Positions 43,081 to 51,184 of a stretch of 64,000 bases of DNA are shown here, in pieces. The notes below the pieces were generated by a model, which made no database searches, was not told where the DNA came from, and saw nothing but the letters and a program-made list of their open reading frames with translations. Position 1 is the stretch's first letter, and every line of letters begins with the position of its first letter. Location of the stretch: the NCBI GenBank assembly GCA_033794685.1, contig JARAYZ010000002.1; one strand, 5' to 3'. The position numbers were made by a program, and so were the translations under genes. Source of the stretch: Lentzea sp033794685. GTDB taxonomy: Bacteria > Actinomycetota > Actinomycetes > Mycobacteriales > Pseudonocardiaceae.

Positions 43081-43500
43081 ATGAGCGATTCGCTGACCAC
43101 CGAGGACCTGGAGTTCCTGAGCCGCCCGCTGTACGGGTTCCTGTCCGTCGCGGCAGGGCCGGTGCCGGCGCAGCCGCGTCCGGTGTGGTTCGAGGCCACG
43201 GCCGAAGGGACGATCCAGCTGTTCACCGACCCGAACTCGCTGAAGGTCCGCCGCCTGCGCCGTGATCCCCGCGCCTCGATCGTCGTCGCCGCACCCGTGG
43301 GGGAGCGCGAGCGCTGGCTGGCGGTCTCCGGCCACGTCACGGTGGAGATCGACGGAGCGCACGAACTGGCCGAACGCCTGGCTGCCCGCTACTGGGACGC
43401 CGATGACCCGTCCCGCGTCGATGACCTCGCCGAGATCCTCGGTGTGGACCAGGTCCGTCTCGTCATCCAGCCGGACGAGGTGCGCCGGTTCGTCTACTGA
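43081..43500 (+). CDS. PPOX-class F420/flavin-binding protein
   Basis: A 139-residue split-barrel protein of the pyridoxamine 5'-phosphate oxidase-like fold. RPVWFEATAEGTIQLFTDPNSLKVRRLRRDPRASI is the core of actinobacterial PPOX-class proteins, many of which bind F420 or FMN and reduce small molecules. ATG 43081 gives the usual N-terminus (TTEDLEFLSRPLYGFLSV). It is monocistronic as far as can be seen. The substrate is unknown. Confidence 0.82.
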   Translation: MSDSLTTEDLEFLSRPLYGFLSVAAGPVPAQPRPVWFEATAEGTIQLFTDPNSLKVRRLRRDPRASIVVAAPVGERERWLAVSGHVTVEIDGAHELAERLAARYWDADDPSRVDDLAEILGVDQVRLVIQPDEVRRFVY

Positions 43501-43598
43501 GCCGTCAGTTCCGCGGCGGCTCGCGGCCGGACGAACACGCTCGGTCGACGAGTCACGACCACCTCCCGCACCCGAGATGCAGGACCAGCACGCCGGTC

Positions 43599-43623
43599 CA
43601 CCGGAGGATTTAACACCTCGGTG
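43599..43623. repeat. Small hairpin next to the MITE
   Basis: CACCGGAGG and CCTCGGTG pair around ATTTAACA with one bulged G. It ends 3 bases before the TA that flanks the MITE-like element. It might be a terminator for the PPOX gene about 100 bases upstream, split from it by unrelated sequence. Confidence 0.35.
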
Positions 43624-43626
43624 AAT

Positions 43627-43792
43627 TAGGTCCTGTGTCGAAGTCCGATCCGCGATAGCCGGGCCTGAGGCGGCCCCTGGCAGCACGGCCGAACGACCCA
43701 CGTACAACACCGGTACGCGCGCCATTCGGCAGCACCACCAGGAACCACCTCAGGCGCGACTCTCATCGAACCGGACTTCGACACAGGACCTA
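43627..43792. mobile_element. MITE-like element with 19-bp perfect terminal inverted repeats and TA flanks
   Basis: GGTCCTGTGTCGAAGTCCG (43629-43647) is repeated exactly inverted at 43772-43790. Each end is flanked by TA, the target duplicated by IS630/Tc1-mariner transposases. The 124 bases between have no gene and fold back as a long imperfect hairpin centred near 43709 (GTAC at 43702 and 43713). The element is thus a non-autonomous 162-bp unit. It fills most of the 370-base gap between the PPOX and MFS genes, which otherwise holds only a small hairpin and the MFS promoter region. Confidence 0.75.
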
Positions 43793-43870
43793 ATGCGAAC
43801 ACCGTGCAGTTGCCAATGGCGTGCTGTTGCACCGTCGACGCAAACCTGTTCTAGTGCTTATAGTTCCGCC

Positions 43871-45157
43871 GTGATTTCCGTGCTGCGCGATCCGGTCTAC
43901 CGGAATCTGTTCGGCGCCCAGGTCGTGGCGCTGACCGGAACGGGACTGGCGACCGTCGCGCTCGGCCTGCTCGCCTACGACCTCGCCGGACCGCGAGCGG
44001 GCGCGGTGCTCGGCACGGCGCTGGCGATCAAGATGATCGCGTACGTCACGGTCGCGCCGATCGCCACGGCACTGCTCGGCGCGCTGCCTCGCCGCGCGGT
44101 GCTGATCGCGCTGGATCTCGTCCGTGTCGTGGTCGCCGCGATGCTGCCGTGGGTGGACGAGGTGTGGCAGGTCTACGTGCTCATCTTCCTGCTGCAGGCC
44201 GGATCCGCCGCGTTCACGCCGTTGTTCCAGGCGACCATCCCGGACGTCCTGCCCGGCGAACGCGACTACACCCGCGCGATCACGTTGTCCCGCACTGCCT
44301 ACGACCTGGAGAGCCTGCTCAGTCCCGCGCTCGCCGCCGCGGCACTGGCGTTGGTGAGCTTCCACGAGCTCTTCCTCGGCACCGCGCTCGGGTTCGCGGC
44401 GTCGGCCCTGCTGGTTCTCTCGGTGGTGTTGCCGCGCCCGAAACCGTTGCCGCGCAAAGGCAGCTGGTATGACGCGACCACCCGGGGCATCCGCATCTAC
44501 CTCGCCACCCCGCGGCTGCGCGGGTTGCTCGCCGTCCACCTGGCCGCGGCGGCAGCGGGGTCGATGGTGTTCGTGAACACCGTCGCGCACGTGCGGGACG
44601 GGCTTGGCCGTGACGCGTCCGACGTCGCCATCGCCTTGGCCGCCAACGGGATGGGGTCGCTCGTCGCGGCACTCGCGCTTCCGGCTCTGCTCGACCGGTT
44701 CGCGGATCGAGTGGTGGTGCTGCGCGCATCGATCCTGCTCGTGGTCGTGCTCGCGGCCGGGACGGTGTTCGCCGGGCATTGGCAGACCTTGCTGGTCTTG
44801 TGGGCTTTGATCGGTGCCGGGTGCTCACTGGCACTCACCCCGGGCGCGCGTCTCCTGCGTCGCTCGGCGGATCCGGCCGACCGCCCGGCGTTGTTCGCCG
44901 CGGACTTCGCGCTGTCCCACGCCTGCTGGTTGCTCTGCTACCCGCTCGCCGGCTGGGTGGCTACCTCCGAGGGCACTGCGACGGCCTTTCTCGTCCTCGG
45001 CGCGGTGACCGCCGGTGCCGCGGTGATCGCTGTGAAGTTCTGGCCCACACGTGACCCGGAAGTCGTCGAACACGAACATTGTGACGCCGCGGGAGTTGTG
45101 TGGACGCACTCCCACGAGTTCCGCATCAACGACGACCACGTGCGCTGGCCGCGCTGA
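43871..45157 (+). CDS. MFS exporter with His-rich C-terminal tail
   Basis: A 428-residue transporter of the MFS_3/enterobactin-exporter-like group, with about 12 hydrophobic segments (ISVLRDPVYRNLFGAQVVAL is the typical start). The cytoplasmic tail after residue 400 is rich in His, Glu and Asp (VEHEHCDAAGVVWTHSHEF, then DDHVRW), which could bind a transition metal, as in NreB-like nickel exporters. Substrate is not proven. GTG 43871 has TATAGT 6 bases before it, so the mRNA has almost no leader. The upstream MITE ends 78 bases away and may influence expression. Confidence 0.85.
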   Translation: MISVLRDPVYRNLFGAQVVALTGTGLATVALGLLAYDLAGPRAGAVLGTALAIKMIAYVTVAPIATALLGALPRRAVLIALDLVRVVVAAMLPWVDEVWQVYVLIFLLQAGSAAFTPLFQATIPDVLPGERDYTRAITLSRTAYDLESLLSPALAAAALALVSFHELFLGTALGFAASALLVLSVVLPRPKPLPRKGSWYDATTRGIRIYLATPRLRGLLAVHLAAAAAGSMVFVNTVAHVRDGLGRDASDVAIALAANGMGSLVAALALPALLDRFADRVVVLRASILLVVVLAAGTVFAGHWQTLLVLWALIGAGCSLALTPGARLLRRSADPADRPALFAADFALSHACWLLCYPLAGWVATSEGTATAFLVLGAVTAGAAVIAVKFWPTRDPEVVEHEHCDAAGVVWTHSHEFRINDDHVRWPR

Positions 45158-45177
45158 CTGAACAGTTAAACAATGCG

Positions 45178-45224
45178 CCTTCGAGGCAGGCCGGAATACC
45201 GTTTCCCCACCCTGCCTTTGAAGG
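45178..45224 (+). promoter_or_regulatory. Leader hairpin sequestering the ribosome-binding site
   Basis: CCTTCGAGGCAGG (45178-45190) pairs with CCTGCCTTTGAAGG (45211-45224) over 13 pairs, with one G-U and one bulged U, leaving a 20-base loop. The right arm includes the AAGG of the Shine-Dalgarno sequence (AAGGAG, 45221-45226) of the protease at 45235. Folding would hide the ribosome-binding site, so translation may depend on temperature, a ligand or a protein. Confidence 0.5.
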
Positions 45225-45234
45225 AGTTCCACTC

Positions 45235-47289
45235 ATGCGAATGCGCAGCAAAATAATCGCTGCCGCGTGCGGATCGGTCATGGCGATCGGTGCGTTCACG
45301 GCCGTTCCGAGCGCGGCCGCCGGCCAGCCGGACGTCAGCGCCCAGCAGCAACAGGACGAGGCGCACCAGCGGTTCCAGAGCCTGTCGGCGGACCTGCGCG
45401 GCCAGCTCGCCGGACACTGGTTCGACGCGTCGGCGGGCAAGCTCACGCTCGCGGTCCCGTCCGAGAACGCGGCCTGGCAAGCCCGCGCCCAGGGCGCCAA
45501 CGCCGTTGTCGTGCGCCGCAGCGCCGCCGACCTGGACAAGCTGCTCGCCGACGTGAAGAAGCTGATCGGTGACGGCGTTCCCGGCGTGTTCAGCTGGGGT
45601 GTCGACGTGCGCGACAACCAGGTCGACGTCACGGTCAACACCACGCGCAAGACCGAAGCCACCGAACGGTTCCTGGAGAAGGTGCGCGCGCTCGGCGACG
45701 GTGTCCACATCGCCGAGACCCAGTCGCAGCAACGGCAGCAGGCCGGCACCGTGCAGGCCGGCAGCCCGTGGTGGCCGGGGTCGGAGACGTACTGCTCGGT
45801 CGGGTTCGCGGCGACCGATGCCAACGGCGGCAAGCACTTCCTGACCGCCGGGCACTGCACCAACGACGCGAACCAGGCCGCGTACGGGCAGATCAGCCAG
45901 CAGAACAGGCTCGGCACGTCGAACGTCGGCGGCACCCGCAGCGTGAACGCCCGCGAGGGTGACATGGGCGTGGTCGCGGTGACCGAGTCCGGCTGGAACC
46001 TGTCCGCCGCGGTCAACACCTACGGCTCGCCCGCGATCACCGTCACCGGCTCGGCCGAGGCGATGGTCGGCGACCGCGTCTGCCACTCCGGCAACACCTC
46101 GAAGTGGCAGTGCGGCGAGGTCAAGTACACGAACAAGGCCGTGGACTACGGCGGCGGCCTGGTGATCGAGGGGCTCACCTGGACGACCGCGTGCTCCAAG
46201 GGCGGCGACTCCGGCGGTGCGTGGCTGCTCGGCGACAAGGCGGTGGGCCTGCACGACGGCGGCCCGTCGCAGTGCGTGCAGAACCCGACCCAGGACGGCG
46301 ACCTGTCGATCTTCCAGCCGGTCAACGAGGCCCTGCGGAAGTGGAACCTCACGCTGGTGACCGGCTCCGGCGACACCACCGCGCCGAGCGCCCCGGCCAA
46401 CGCGCGTTCGACCGGCACCACCGCGTCCAGCGTTTCGCTCGCGTGGGACGCCTCGACGGACAACGTCGCGGTGACCGGATACGACGTCTACAACGGCGGC
46501 ACGCTCGCCACCACGGTCACGGGCACCACCGCGACCATCAGCGGACTCAAGGCGGACAACGACTACACGTTCACCATCAAGGCCAAGGACGCCGCCGGCA
46601 ACACCTCCGCCGCCAGCGCCGCCGTGACCGCCCGCACCCAGCCGGGCACCGCGGACTCCGAAGCGCCGACCGCGCCGAACAACCTGCGCTCGACCGGCGT
46701 CACGGCGTCGAGCGTCTCGCTGGCCTGGGACGCCTCAACGGACAACGTCGGCGTCACTGGCTATGAGGTGCTCAACGGCAGCACGGTCGCCACGACGGTC
46801 ACGGGCACCGCCGCGACCGTGACCGGACTCAACGCCGACACCGCGTACACGTTCTCGGTCCGTGCGGTGGACGCGGCCGGAAACCAGTCGAAGCTGTCGG
46901 CTGAGGTCAGCGCGCGTACGTCCGGAAACACCGGCGGACGCACGTTCACGAACGACACGGACTACCCGATCCGTGACTACCAGGTGGCGATCAGCGCGGT
47001 GCGATCCACCGCCACCGGCTCCGCCAAGAACCCCATCACGGTCAAGGTGGACGCCACCCACACCTGTCTGGAAGACCTGAACGTCACGCTCGTCGCGCCC
47101 AGCGGCCGCACCTACCCGCTGATGCGCACGCCGGGCGGCGGTTACAGCTGCCACCCGTTCCCGGCGGGCAAGACGTTCTCCGTGGTCCCTGGTGCAGGGG
47201 AGACCGCGAGCGGCACCTGGACGCTGCGCATCGGGGACAACGGTCCCGGTGACACCGGTGTCCTGAGCAGTTGGTCGCTCACGGTCTAG
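45235..47289 (+). CDS. Secreted alpha-lytic-type S1 protease with two FnIII repeats and a P-like domain
   Basis: A 684-residue exported protease. A signal peptide (1-29, SAAAG) and an alpha-lytic-type prodomain (about 35-165) precede the protease domain, with His207 (LTAGHC), Asp243 (EGDMGVV) and Ser326 (GGDSGG). Two near-identical fibronectin type III repeats follow (about 383-470 and 475-562; each with SSVSLAWDASTDNV). The C-terminal 115 residues (TFTNDTDYPIRDYQVAISAV to SSWSLTV) look like a P-domain. FnIII repeats in secreted actinomycete enzymes usually act as spacers or binders of polymers. ATG 45235 follows AAGGAG, hidden in a hairpin. Confidence 0.92.
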   Translation: MRMRSKIIAAACGSVMAIGAFTAVPSAAAGQPDVSAQQQQDEAHQRFQSLSADLRGQLAGHWFDASAGKLTLAVPSENAAWQARAQGANAVVVRRSAADLDKLLADVKKLIGDGVPGVFSWGVDVRDNQVDVTVNTTRKTEATERFLEKVRALGDGVHIAETQSQQRQQAGTVQAGSPWWPGSETYCSVGFAATDANGGKHFLTAGHCTNDANQAAYGQISQQNRLGTSNVGGTRSVNAREGDMGVVAVTESGWNLSAAVNTYGSPAITVTGSAEAMVGDRVCHSGNTSKWQCGEVKYTNKAVDYGGGLVIEGLTWTTACSKGGDSGGAWLLGDKAVGLHDGGPSQCVQNPTQDGDLSIFQPVNEALRKWNLTLVTGSGDTTAPSAPANARSTGTTASSVSLAWDASTDNVAVTGYDVYNGGTLATTVTGTTATISGLKADNDYTFTIKAKDAAGNTSAASAAVTARTQPGTADSEAPTAPNNLRSTGVTASSVSLAWDASTDNVGVTGYEVLNGSTVATTVTGTAATVTGLNADTAYTFSVRAVDAAGNQSKLSAEVSARTSGNTGGRTFTNDTDYPIRDYQVAISAVRSTATGSAKNPITVKVDATHTCLEDLNVTLVAPSGRTYPLMRTPGGGYSCHPFPAGKTFSVVPGAGETASGTWTLRIGDNGPGDTGVLSSWSLTV

Positions 47290-47299
47290 GAGGAAAGGG

Positions 47300-47336
47300 G
47301 TGGACCTGGTGGGCGATCCCCGCTCACCAGGTCCAC
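47300..47336. terminator. Bidirectional terminator overlapping the XRE-type gene end
   Basis: GTGGACCTGGTG (47300-47311) and CACCAGGTCCAC (47325-47336) form a perfect 12-bp stem. The right arm overlaps the last codons of the convergent gene at 47324. Confidence 0.75.
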
Positions 47337-48187
47337 TCGAACCCGTAGGAGCCCGGCCCGAACTTCAGGGCCACCCCCAGCACCGACCCGTCCACCGGCG
47401 CCCCGAACGTCTGCAGCACCCCGTCCGCGTCCTGCACCACCCGCCGGCACGTCCGGGGCGGAGTGTCGAACACGACCTCCAGGACGTACTCGTGCACCGG
47501 CCGCCGGAACTTGCGGGAGTAGTTGGTGGCCAACGGATGCGGCGCCTGGTTCACCAGTTCGTGCTCGGTGATCACGGTCTGCCCGCGCCGCAACGGCGCC
47601 CGGAAGAGCAACTCCGCCACCAGCAGCCCGTCGGCGGGCCGCGTCACCACCCGCCCGAGCCGGCAGTTGTGCAGCGGCGTGATCACCGGCAGTGCCCGGT
47701 CGTGCTCGTCGAGGTGCAGGATCACGACCCAGCGGTCCGGACCGTCCTCCTCGGCCCGCAACACCTGCCGCGACAGGAAGGACCGCTCGCCGCGGTCGGA
47801 CCCGACCGTCACGCGGTCGTGCTGGCTGATCCGGGTCAGCCGCGAGTCCCACCGGGTGTCGACCCCGCCGACAACGTCGTCTATCACCGACGGCACCGGC
47901 CAGAACGCGCTGATGCTGCTCTGCAGGCGACCGCCGCGCAACGCGGGCCCGAGCAACGCGGACAGCGCACCGGGTTCCAGTGCCAGCACCTCTTCCAGAT
48001 GGGCGACGGCCGTGAGCGACGCACGGCGTTCCGGACGACTGCGGCCCGTCTGCCAGTAGCTCAGCGTCGCGAGGCTCACCGACACCCCGCGACGGGCGAG
48101 GTGGTCGCGGATCCGTTCCAGCGACAGGCCCCGGGCGGCGACGGCCGACCGCAGGCTCTCGGCGAAGCCGGGCAGCGGGACCGACAT
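47324..48187 (-). CDS. XRE-family HTH protein with uncharacterised C-terminal domain
   Basis: A 287-residue protein. Residues about 8-60 form a HTH (FAESLRSAVAARGLSLERIR, then GVSVSLATLSYWQTGRSRPE) like the Cro/C1 family. The remaining 220 residues (for example DDVVGGVDTRWDSRLTRISQ and CRRVVQDADGVLQTFGAPVD) form a mostly beta domain I cannot assign; similar stand-alone regulators occur widely in actinomycetes. The ATG at 48187 follows GAAGGAG. It is divergent from the M28 aminopeptidase gene, whose promoter it may control. Confidence 0.75.
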   Translation of the reverse strand: MSVPLPGFAESLRSAVAARGLSLERIRDHLARRGVSVSLATLSYWQTGRSRPERRASLTAVAHLEEVLALEPGALSALLGPALRGGRLQSSISAFWPVPSVIDDVVGGVDTRWDSRLTRISQHDRVTVGSDRGERSFLSRQVLRAEEDGPDRWVVILHLDEHDRALPVITPLHNCRLGRVVTRPADGLLVAELLFRAPLRRGQTVITEHELVNQAPHPLATNYSRKFRRPVHEYVLEVVFDTPPRTCRRVVQDADGVLQTFGAPVDGSVLGVALKFGPGSYGFEWTW

Positions 48188-48384
48188 CGATGTCTCCTTC
48201 CGGCGGGGTGCTCCGACGCTATCCCTCTGATGGCGCAACGGAAGCCGGGACTTAAAAGTGAAAACGGACATCGGAGGATCGCCGCACGTCGATCGGGACG
48301 ACAACCATCCGAAAGGCCGGGTGTGGGCGGGGGCTCCGACAGCTACCGTCGCGTGACCCTGCAGCCCTGCGAAGGAGCCCGGAA

Positions 48385-50664
48385 GTGCGAAGAAGAAGAT
48401 CCTTGCTCGCCACGGCACTGGTGGCTGTCACGACGGCCGCGCTCGCTCTCCCTGCGAGCGGCGCGCCCGCCCTGGCCGCCGGGTGCTCCGGCACCAGCGA
48501 CACCGACGTGGCGATCGGCGACAACCAGACCGTCGAGTCGCCCCTCGTCATCTCGGACTGCCCGTCGGCTCCCTCCGCCACCGCCACGGTGCCGGTGAAG
48601 ATCGTCCACACCTACATCGGCGACCTCCAGGTCTCCCTCGTGGCCCCGGACGGCTCCGCCTACGTCCTGCACAACCGCTCCGGCGGTTCCGCGGACAACA
48701 TCGACCAGACCTACACGGTCGACCTGTCCGGCGAGACGTCGAACGGCACGTGGAAGCTGCGCGTCAACGACAACGCGAACAACGACACCGGCCGCATCGA
48801 CACCTGGTCGCTGAACCTCGGGGGCTCCACTCCGGCCAACGACTTCTCCGTCGCCGTGTCGCCGGCCTCCGGTTCCGTGGCGGCGGGCTCGTCGGCCTCG
48901 ACCACCGTGCAGACCCAGACCACGGCGGGCCAGGCGCAGACCCTGGCGCTGACCGCCACGGGCCTGCCCTCCGGGGCGACGGCGTCGTTCAATCCGGCCT
49001 CGGTCACGTCCGGTTCGAACTCCACGCTGTCGATCAGCACGACGGCGTCGATCTCCTCGGGCACCTACCCGATCACCGTCCGGGCCGCGGGCACGACGAC
49101 CAAGACCGCGACCTACACGCTGACGGTCACCGGCGGCACCGGCCCGCAGATCCCGGACATCGACATCAACGCCGTCAAGGCGCACCTGACCGCGTTCGGC
49201 ACGATCGCCTCGCAGAACGGCGGCAACCGGCGTTCGACCTCGGCCGGCTACCGCGCGTCCGTGACGTACGTGAAGGACAAGCTCACCGCGGCCGGCTACT
49301 CGGTCACCGAGCAGCCGTGCACCTCGGGCTGCACCAGCGGTGCCGGTCCGAACGTCATCGCGGAGTGGCCCGGCGGCAACGCGAACAACGTCTACATGTT
49401 CGGCGCCCACCTCGACGGTGTGTCCGCGGGCCCCGGCATCAACGACAACGGCTCGGGCTCGTCGGCGTTGCTGGAGACCGCGCTCGTGCTCGCCCAGCGC
49501 AACCCGTCGATGCTGAACAAGGTCCGCTTCGGCTGGTGGACCGACGAGGAGCAGGGCCTCAACGGCTCGCGCTTCTACGTCTCGCAGCTCCCGTCCGCCG
49601 AGCGCACGAAGATCAAGACCTACCACAACTTCGACATGGTGGGCTCGACCAACGGCGGCTACTTCATCAACAACATCACCTCGGCGCAGTCCACGCACAT
49701 GAAGGCGTACTGGGACTCCCTGGGCCTGCAGCCGGAGGAGAACACCGAGGGCCGCAACCGTTCCGACGACGCGTCCTTCACCAACGCGGGCATCCCCGCC
49801 TCGGGCTACGCGATGGGCGCGAGCGCCCGCAAGACCGCGGCGCAGGCGACGAAGTGGGGCGGTACCTCGGGTGCCGCGTTCGACCCCTGCTACCACGCCT
49901 CCTGCGACACGACGGCGAACATCAGCGACACGCACCTCAACCGCGCGGTCGACGGCATCGCCTACACCGTGTGGAAGTCGGCCGTCGGCACCGGTACGCC
50001 GGGCGCGGACTTCTCCGTGTCGGTCTCGCCGGCGTCCGGTTCGGTGGCGGCGGGCTCGTCGGTCTCGGCCACGGTCGGCACCGCGACGGTGAGCGGCGAC
50101 CCGCAGACCGTCACGCTGTCCGCGTCCGGACTTCCGTCCGGCGCAACGGCTTCGTTCAGCCCGGCGTCCGTCCAAACGGGATCGAACTCGACGCTGACGA
50201 TCAGCACCACGGCGTCCGTCGCGCCGGGCACCTACTCGGTGACGATCACCGCGGCGGGTACGAGCACCCGCACGGCCGGTTACTCGCTGACCGTCACGGG
50301 CGGCGGTGGCGGCAGTTGCAGCGGCACGAACCCGAACGACGTCGCCATCCCGGACGCGGGCGTCGCGGTCGACAGCGACGTCGTGATCTCCGGTTGCGCC
50401 TCCACACCGTCCGCCAGTTCCGTGGTCACGGTGCGGATCGTGCACCCGTACATCGGTGACCTGACGGTGGCCCTGATCGCACCGGACGGCTCGTCGTACA
50501 CGCTGCACAACCGCACGGGTGGTTCCGCGGACAACATCGACCGCACCTACACGGCCAACGTGGCGGGCGAGGGCGCCAACGGCACGTGGAAGCTCCGTGT
50601 CCGTGACCTCGCGGCGTCCGATGTCGGCTCGATCGACACGTGGGGCATCAACCTCGCGCCGTAG
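48385..50664 (+). CDS. Secreted M28 aminopeptidase flanked by Ig-like and P-domains
   Basis: A 759-residue exported metallopeptidase with mirror layout: signal peptide (1-32), P-domain (about 35-147), Ig-like repeat (about 152-250), M28 catalytic domain (about 258-532), Ig-like repeat (about 540-630), P-domain (about 638-759). Zinc ligands are His342, Asp354, Glu389, Asp417 and His504, with Glu388 as the general base, matching Streptomyces griseus aminopeptidase. It removes N-terminal residues from peptides and may finish the work of the neighbouring endoproteases. GTG 48385 follows AAGGAG. The flanking domain pairs are duplicates of each other. Confidence 0.93.
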   Translation: MRRRRSLLATALVAVTTAALALPASGAPALAAGCSGTSDTDVAIGDNQTVESPLVISDCPSAPSATATVPVKIVHTYIGDLQVSLVAPDGSAYVLHNRSGGSADNIDQTYTVDLSGETSNGTWKLRVNDNANNDTGRIDTWSLNLGGSTPANDFSVAVSPASGSVAAGSSASTTVQTQTTAGQAQTLALTATGLPSGATASFNPASVTSGSNSTLSISTTASISSGTYPITVRAAGTTTKTATYTLTVTGGTGPQIPDIDINAVKAHLTAFGTIASQNGGNRRSTSAGYRASVTYVKDKLTAAGYSVTEQPCTSGCTSGAGPNVIAEWPGGNANNVYMFGAHLDGVSAGPGINDNGSGSSALLETALVLAQRNPSMLNKVRFGWWTDEEQGLNGSRFYVSQLPSAERTKIKTYHNFDMVGSTNGGYFINNITSAQSTHMKAYWDSLGLQPEENTEGRNRSDDASFTNAGIPASGYAMGASARKTAAQATKWGGTSGAAFDPCYHASCDTTANISDTHLNRAVDGIAYTVWKSAVGTGTPGADFSVSVSPASGSVAAGSSVSATVGTATVSGDPQTVTLSASGLPSGATASFSPASVQTGSNSTLTISTTASVAPGTYSVTITAAGTSTRTAGYSLTVTGGGGGSCSGTNPNDVAIPDAGVAVDSDVVISGCASTPSASSVVTVRIVHPYIGDLTVALIAPDGSSYTLHNRTGGSADNIDRTYTANVAGEGANGTWKLRVRDLAASDVGSIDTWGINLAP

Positions 50665-50675
50665 CCGGTATCGAG

Positions 50676-50725
50676 AGTGGCCTCTTGGTTTATGCCTTGA
50701 CTGGGTATTCTGAGAGGCCACTTTT
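50676..50725 (+). terminator. Terminator with a large loop and T-run
   Basis: AGTGGCCTCT (50676-50685) and AGAGGCCACT (50713-50722) form a 10-bp stem, followed by TTT. The loop is 27 bases. It lies 12 bases after the aminopeptidase stop and ends 18 bases before the GNAT start. Confidence 0.65.
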
Positions 50726-50743
50726 CCGGCGACCATCAGTGCC

Positions 50744-51184
50744 GTGACCACTCAGAACACCATCACGATCGCCGAACTCGACGCCGGAGACACCGCCCAG
50801 GCGTTCGAGGTGATGCACGAACTCCGCCCGCACCTGACCGACGCCGACGAGTTCGTCGAGCGCGTGCGGGAGCAGCGCCGCGAGGGGTACCGCCTGGTGG
50901 TGTCCTACGACGAGACGGGCCGTCTCGTCTCGCTGGCCGGGTTCCGGCACCTCAACAGCCTCTACGCGGGCTCGCACCTCTACATCGACGACCTGGCCAC
51001 GTTGTCGTCCGCGCGCGGGCAGGGGCACGCGGGCGCCCTGCTGCGATGGGTCGACGAGGAGGCCCGTCGTCTGGGTTGTGCGGGCGTGCATCTCGACTCC
51101 GGCACGCCCCGGCATGCCGCCCACCGGCTCTACCTGGCGTCGGGCTTCGTCATCCCGGCGTTCCACTTCGCCAAGAGCTTTTGA
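50744..51184 (+). CDS. GNAT family N-acetyltransferase
   Basis: A 146-residue GCN5-related acetyltransferase. LYIDDLATLSSARGQGHAGALL contains the acetyl-CoA pyrophosphate-binding motif A (RGQGHA), and GVHLDSGTPRHAAHRLYLASGF is motif B. The acceptor is unknown. GTG 50744. Its last 55 bases overlap the convergent antiporter gene. Confidence 0.88.
   Translation: MTTQNTITIAELDAGDTAQAFEVMHELRPHLTDADEFVERVREQRREGYRLVVSYDETGRLVSLAGFRHLNSLYAGSHLYIDDLATLSSARGQGHAGALLRWVDEEARRLGCAGVHLDSGTPRHAAHRLYLASGFVIPAFHFAKSF

Noticed and set aside
43840..43853. Third KstR-like site (GCAAACCTGTTCTA) before the MFS exporter
   Set aside because: It misses the first fixed base, the neighbouring gene has no steroid link, and AACnnGTT cores are expected a few times by chance in 64 kb.
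46380..46930. Direct repeats within the FnIII protease as a possible mobile or CRISPR-like repeat
   Set aside because: They are two copies of an in-frame FnIII domain, explained by domain duplication.
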